This document shows, in pieces, positions 15,027 to 18,489 of a stretch of DNA of 18,489 nucleotides. Both the position numbers and the translations under genes were made by a program. Position 1 is the first letter of the stretch, and every line of letters begins with the position of its first letter. This DNA comes from Gammaproteobacteria bacterium UBA1119. GTDB taxonomy: Bacteria; Pseudomonadota; Gammaproteobacteria; Pseudomonadales; Azotimanducaceae. The notes below the pieces were generated by a model. It was not told where the DNA came from and did no database searches. It saw nothing but the letters and a program-made list of their open reading frames with translations. Location: NCBI GenBank assembly GCA_002313255.1, contig DCBA01000123.1, forward strand, positions 1-18,489, written 5' to 3'.

Positions 15027-15788
15027 ATGAACGTTCGCAGCGATGACGTAGAGCAACTTCGTGCCATGATCGACGCCGCCGAGCGAATCGTCATATTCAC
15101 TGGCGCTGGAATCAGCACAGAATCCGGCATACCCGATTTTCGAAGCCCAGGTACAGGGCTCTGGAACAAGATTAAACCCATTGAATTCCAAGACTTTGTC
15201 GCGTCCGATGAGGTTAGACAAAAGTCCTGGAGAAGACGCTTTTCCGGCGATCGTTCGATGGATAACGCCGTTCCAAATAACGGTCACCGAGCAGTCGCGC
15301 AACTTGTAAAAGATGGGAAGGCCACAGCGGTGATCACCCAAAATGTGGACAATTTACACCAGGATTCTGGAGTCGATGACGAGAACATCATCGAATTGCA
15401 CGGAAATGCTCAGTACGCGAAGTGCCTGTCATGTGAAACTCGATACGAGTTGGACGATCTAGAAGTTCAATACAAGAAGCGGGGTCGGATCGACCCATGC
15501 GGTCAGTGCAACGGCATCATCAAATCAGCAACCATTTCATTTGGCCAGGCCATGCCAGAGACAGCCATGGAACGAGCTCGTCAAGAAGCGAGCAGGTGTG
15601 ATTTATTTATTGTTATCGGTTCATCTTTAGTGGTCTATCCCGCAGCGGGGTTCCCAGAATATGCAAAAAAACTCGGAGCCGGATTGGCTATCGTAAATCG
15701 CGAAGAAACGCCACTCGATTATTTAGCGGACGTCACGGTCCACGAAGAAATAGGGCCATCTCTGAGTTACGTCGTCGGGATCAACTAA
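15027..15788 (+). CDS. NAD-dependent protein deacylase, Sir2 (sirtuin) family
   Basis: Removes acetyl or other acyl groups from protein lysines using NAD+. The 253-aa protein has all sirtuin landmarks: FTGAGISTESGIPDFRS (24-40), the NAD-site TQNVDNLHQ (104-112), catalytic histidine H125 in ELHGN, the zinc cysteines C133/C136 and C158/C161, and the closing VIGSSLVVYPAAGFP (196-210) and IVNREETPLD. No Tyr-x-x-Arg pair of the SIRT5/CobB desuccinylase type is apparent after GLWNKIKP, so plain deacetylation or another acyl specificity is possible. It follows the alpha/beta hydrolase by 16 bp and could be the last gene of the oxygenase operon. It converges on the VWA gene with an 18-bp gap and no evident terminator. 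Confidence 0.95.
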   Translation: MNVRSDDVEQLRAMIDAAERIVIFTGAGISTESGIPDFRSPGTGLWNKIKPIEFQDFVASDEVRQKSWRRRFSGDRSMDNAVPNNGHRAVAQLVKDGKATAVITQNVDNLHQDSGVDDENIIELHGNAQYAKCLSCETRYELDDLEVQYKKRGRIDPCGQCNGIIKSATISFGQAMPETAMERARQEASRCDLFIVIGSSLVVYPAAGFPEYAKKLGAGLAIVNREETPLDYLADVTVHEEIGPSLSYVVGIN

Positions 15789-15806
15789 GCACCACGGTTG
15801 CCATTG

Positions 15807-17147
15807 TCATCGGGTCGCGGTCAAAAGACTTTCCGCAAACCGCTCGATGTGCTCAATCCGATTGCACGTCACAACTCGAAAACAGTGAGGAGCATAACGA
15901 CGCATTTCAGAGTCGCCTTCCCCCCAACTATCGGGTGTTTCGGGAGTGAGCCAGAACACCTGTTTTACCCGTTTCGACAATTCTTTAAATACATCAGGCC
16001 GAGCGTCGTAGTAATTGTTACGACCGTCACCTAAAACCACTAAGACAGCGCGTTTATTTAGATCCTTTCCACAAAGCTCGCGGAAATCCATAAATGCCCT
16101 CGCGTAGTCCGTGTTGCCTTTCCCCCAGACGAATAACGTGTCTTCGATCGCTTCGTCTGACGCCTTGGATCGAAAAATGTCGGTTACTTCTCCGAGACGA
16201 CTGGAAAACGAGAACGCTCGTAAGTTGGGCAATACGTCCGTCAATTCGTACAGGAACAAAAGTAGAAAACGCGCCACGCGGGCGACCGAACTGCTGACAT
16301 CACACAGAACATAAACAGTCGACTTCTCTCGCTTGTGTCTGCGCCAGCGGACGTCAAACATTGTTCCGTCGTAAGCGACATTGCGACGCAAAGTTTTTTT
16401 GATATCGAGTACTCCACGAGTCGCCTTACGCAAGCGCCGTCGATGGTCTCGCACGAGCTTATCGGCCAACTTTTCGACGACACGACGCACCTCGTGTTGG
16501 TATTCAAGGGGAATTTGATCGAGGTTGGAATCGAGTGCCGCTACTAGTAGCGCGCGTTTTCCCGTGGCGTCGACGTGCAAACGGTATTGTGCATCAACGT
16601 AATCACGTATCTGTTGACGGAAATACTGGCGCAGATAACGCACGGCGGAGTCTGCGTTTTCAGCCGAGCCAACGTAATCATCTAGCTCATTCACCGACAA
16701 TGCGTCGGCAATACGATCAACGAAATACGATTTTTCTCTGAGGGTTCGAATATTTCCCAAGTTAAGACGTGAGGCAGCTTCTTGAACAAGCATCGCCAGG
16801 CGATCTCTATCGTCGTCTAGAACGCTCTCGACTGCATCGATAGCGTCGCTCGACGTCTGAGACCGAAGCGCTTCCAACATGGCCTCACGGTCAAGGTCTT
16901 TCAACATTGCACGTTTAGCTGGAACCCTAAACGCCAACTGCTTGAAAAACCGCTCAAAGGTTTCGTCAAATCTTTCCTTCTCAACCCGTGATTTGGCTAA
17001 CGTCAATTCAAGCGCATCTCTCAACAGGGCCTTATCCCGGATCCCCACGTGCGAAAGAACCGCAAAAGCGTCCAGCGTTTCCGCCGTCGATACGCGTATA
17101 TCCGCATTCCGAAGAGCGGTAACGAGATGCGTAAACGTCGCGTCCAT
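15807..17147 (-). CDS. VWA domain-containing CoxE-like protein
   Basis: A 446-aa cytoplasmic protein with an N-terminal, mostly helical charged region (about 1-275) and a C-terminal von Willebrand factor A domain. The complete metal-ion-dependent adhesion site is visible: D283-x-S285-x-S287 in VLCDVSSSVAR, T346 in GKGNTDYARA and D374 in VLGDGRNNYYDARPD. CoxE/CbbO/NorD-type proteins usually work with a MoxR-type AAA+ ATPase to insert or activate a metal centre in a target enzyme. No MoxR gene lies next to it. The upstream gene on the same strand, 69 bp away, encodes a ferritin-like diiron protein that is a candidate client. The start is the ATG at 17147; upstream GAG is a weak ribosome binding site. 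Confidence 0.9.
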   Translation of the reverse strand: MDATFTHLVTALRNADIRVSTAETLDAFAVLSHVGIRDKALLRDALELTLAKSRVEKERFDETFERFFKQLAFRVPAKRAMLKDLDREAMLEALRSQTSSDAIDAVESVLDDDRDRLAMLVQEAASRLNLGNIRTLREKSYFVDRIADALSVNELDDYVGSAENADSAVRYLRQYFRQQIRDYVDAQYRLHVDATGKRALLVAALDSNLDQIPLEYQHEVRRVVEKLADKLVRDHRRRLRKATRGVLDIKKTLRRNVAYDGTMFDVRWRRHKREKSTVYVLCDVSSSVARVARFLLLFLYELTDVLPNLRAFSFSSRLGEVTDIFRSKASDEAIEDTLFVWGKGNTDYARAFMDFRELCGKDLNKRAVLVVLGDGRNNYYDARPDVFKELSKRVKQVFWLTPETPDSWGEGDSEMRRYAPHCFRVVTCNRIEHIERFAESLLTATR

Positions 17148-17216
17148 AGGACTCTAGTTTCACCTATGACTTTGAAAACAGGGTGGCTGTCTTACCGCTG
17201 CACAATGTTGAACGCT

Positions 17217-18347
17217 TTATCCGGCAGCGTCCGACGTCATCAGCGGTTTTTCTAGTTCGCGCCAGTCGATATCACCGTCAGTGGCAAGATTTTCGAAATC
17301 GAGTACTCCCATCTCCTCGAACTTCGGGCGAATTTGATCGGTTAAAAGTCCGATACGGCTTAGGTTTGGGATGATGCGTGCGTATAGCATGTTAAGAAAA
17401 TCTGCGTTTAATCCACGGTCCACTAACACCTGACGGGTCTCTTCGACATCCCAACCAAAATGCCTATACACATCCGTCGGAATTAGACGATCCCGACTAA
17501 CGATGCAGGCTTCGTACGCAAACTGAGCCCGGTCCTCCTTCTCTTCTTCCGATAATGTCGCCACGAATTCCTCGAGATAATTAACTCCGAACGTGACGTG
17601 TCGAGCTTCATCGCGAATGACTAAGTACAAAAGCTCTTTCAAGACAGGGTCGTCTGTGTCGTTCATGGCGATATGAAAAGCTGCCAGGGCTAAGCCCTCT
17701 AAGACAATTTGCATCCCGATGAACTTTAGATCCCACCTTTCATCGGTCAAGATCTTATCTAACAGCGACTTTAGACCCTGATTAACCGGATAAGACAGTC
17801 CCACTTTGGTCTGTAAATACCGGTTGAAGACCTCGACATGCCTTGCTTCATCGAAGGTTTGCGACGCTGCATACAGTTTCGCGTTAAAACTTGGGGCACA
17901 GCTCGCAAGCTGTGACGCGACCAACAATGCGCCCTGCTCACCATGAAGGAACTGCGATAAAGACCAGGCGAAGTCATGCTTGAAAAACTCCAACTTTCGC
18001 TCCGTAGAGAGTGCATCGAACGGTGCGTACCCAGTCCAATCTGCATTTGTTGTGAGAAATTCATCGACGGATTCTGGTGTTATCGGGGTTTGTTCGTGCC
18101 AATCTGGCGTCTGGTCCCAATGAACATCCAATGAACCATTCCAGTTGAGCGTTTTGCCCAATTCATACAAACGTTGGATACGATCATCTGCAACTCGGTA
18201 GTCCCAGTTATACGAACCTGTCAGGGGCGTATTGAAGATTTCGGCAACGTGCTGAACGTCTTCTTGAGTCATGCCACCCCAAACGGAATCCCCATCGCCA
18301 AATTGCTGAACTTCCCTTGGCGCGTCCTCAACGAAATTAATGCCCAT
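17217..18347 (-). CDS. Ferritin-like diiron-carboxylate protein (R2/AurF-like oxygenase fold)
   Basis: A 376-aa protein with a four-helix-bundle diiron centre. The ligand set can be traced: E137 in FLHGEQGALL, E167 and H170 in TFDEARHVEVF, E217 in VLEGLALAAFH, and E247 and H250 in RDEARHVTFGV. Two DEARH motifs separated by a Glu helix are typical of ribonucleotide-reductase-R2-like and N-oxygenase (AurF) proteins. The R2 radical tyrosine position cannot be assigned by eye, so true ribonucleotide reductase function is not supported; an oxidase or oxygenase is more likely. I chose the ATG at 18347 because AAGGAG is 6 nt upstream; a GTG at 18380 in frame has no such site. It is followed by the CoxE-like gene on the same strand. 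Confidence 0.87.
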   Translation of the reverse strand: MGINFVEDAPREVQQFGDGDSVWGGMTQEDVQHVAEIFNTPLTGSYNWDYRVADDRIQRLYELGKTLNWNGSLDVHWDQTPDWHEQTPITPESVDEFLTTNADWTGYAPFDALSTERKLEFFKHDFAWSLSQFLHGEQGALLVASQLASCAPSFNAKLYAASQTFDEARHVEVFNRYLQTKVGLSYPVNQGLKSLLDKILTDERWDLKFIGMQIVLEGLALAAFHIAMNDTDDPVLKELLYLVIRDEARHVTFGVNYLEEFVATLSEEEKEDRAQFAYEACIVSRDRLIPTDVYRHFGWDVEETRQVLVDRGLNADFLNMLYARIIPNLSRIGLLTDQIRPKFEEMGVLDFENLATDGDIDWRELEKPLMTSDAAG

Positions 18348-18367
18348 ACCACTCTCCTTCGGGCGGC

Positions 18368-18395
18368 ATAGTAGCCGCACACCAGCGATTTACAA
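18368..18395 (-). promoter_or_regulatory. Possible promoter of the diiron-protein gene
   Basis: On the minus strand TTGTAA (18390-18395) and TACTAT (18368-18373) are 16 bp apart, each matching the sigma-70 consensus at 4 of 6 bases. Transcription would begin only about 14 nt before the ATG at 18347, just reaching the ribosome binding site, which makes it a tight fit and uncertain. Confidence 0.25.
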
Positions 18396-18409
18396 CCATC
18401 AAACTTGAC

Positions 18410-18430
18410 AAAAAAAGTCCAAATTCGGAC
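18410..18430 (-). terminator. Short hairpin plus T7, terminator-like (for a gene beyond the right edge)
   Basis: On the minus strand the near-palindrome GTCCGAATTTGGAC (18417-18430, 6 of 7 pairs) is followed directly by seven T residues (A7 at 18410-18416 on plus). This is the form of a weak intrinsic terminator for a minus-strand transcript entering from beyond 18489. The stem of four strong pairs is short, so it may instead be an operator upstream of the diiron-protein gene. Confidence 0.35.
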
Positions 18431-18489
18431 ATTCCCTGGGTAACGATCACGAAATTCGAGTGCACACCATCTAGATGCCACCGCGCCAA

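Noticed and set aside
17217..18347. Class I ribonucleotide reductase small subunit
   Set aside because: The diiron ligands fit the superfamily, but no large-subunit gene is nearby and the radical tyrosine context cannot be identified, so only a general ferritin-like oxygenase call is justified.
18348..18380. GTG at 18380 as the start of the diiron-protein gene
   Set aside because: It adds 11 residues across the strong AAGGAG site, which is properly placed for the ATG at 18347.
1..18489. CRISPR array, tRNA, rRNA, insertion sequence or toxin-antitoxin/defence system
   Set aside because: No regularly spaced repeats, tRNA-like cloverleaf, transposase or recognisable defence domains were seen. 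The Sir2 protein is a stand-alone deacylase, without the partner domains of defence sirtuins.

Overview
The window looks like the chromosome of a free-living, probably marine proteobacterium, most likely a Gammaproteobacterium. The base composition is roughly half G+C by eye. The ExbD-like protein closely resembles the TonB2-type ExbD of marine Gammaproteobacteria, and the other genes (tripartite tricarboxylate transporter, oxygen-dependent HemF, BON lipoprotein, CNT nucleoside transporter, CoxE-like VWA protein) fit that setting. The lineage is an inference. I see no rRNA, tRNA, insertion sequence, phage gene or CRISPR array. The largest gap between genes is about 140 bp.

Layout. (1) 1-3613: a truncated acyl-CoA dehydrogenase with a long N-terminal extension like (2S)-methylsuccinyl-CoA dehydrogenase faces a class III (CaiB/BaiF) CoA-transferase, which overlaps hemF by 4 nt. 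(2) 3614-4150: a very AT-rich spacer, a small BON-domain lipoprotein on the minus strand, and a divergent control region with a near-palindrome. (3) 4151-7952: a tight operon of an SMP-30/gluconolactonase-type hydrolase followed by TctC, TctB and TctA, probably uptake plus first hydrolysis of an organic or sugar acid. (4) 7993-9412: an orphan ExbD and a low-specificity threonine aldolase. (5) 9416-12299: a CNT nucleoside transporter divergent from a PfkB/adenosine-kinase-like enzyme that appears to start at ATC, then a chloramphenicol-phosphotransferase-like kinase. (6) 12308-15788: an HCCA-isomerase/DsbA-like protein divergent from a flavin-dependent luciferase-like oxygenase, an alpha/beta hydrolase and a Sir2 deacylase. 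(7) 15807-18489: a CoxE-like VWA protein downstream of a ferritin-like diiron protein, both on the minus strand.

How the genes may work together. Three small pathways can be read from gene order: lactone or acid uptake (SMP-30 + TctCBA), nucleoside salvage (NupC-type importer + nucleoside kinase), and an oxidation/hydrolysis module (luciferase-like monooxygenase + alpha/beta hydrolase, perhaps with the divergent glutathione-type isomerase). The diiron protein and the CoxE-like protein may be an enzyme and its metal-centre maturation factor. The most concrete oddity is the PfkB-kinase gene: its reading frame has no ATG, GTG or TTG before the conserved N-terminal motif, but has a consensus ribosome binding site 7 nt before an ATC codon.
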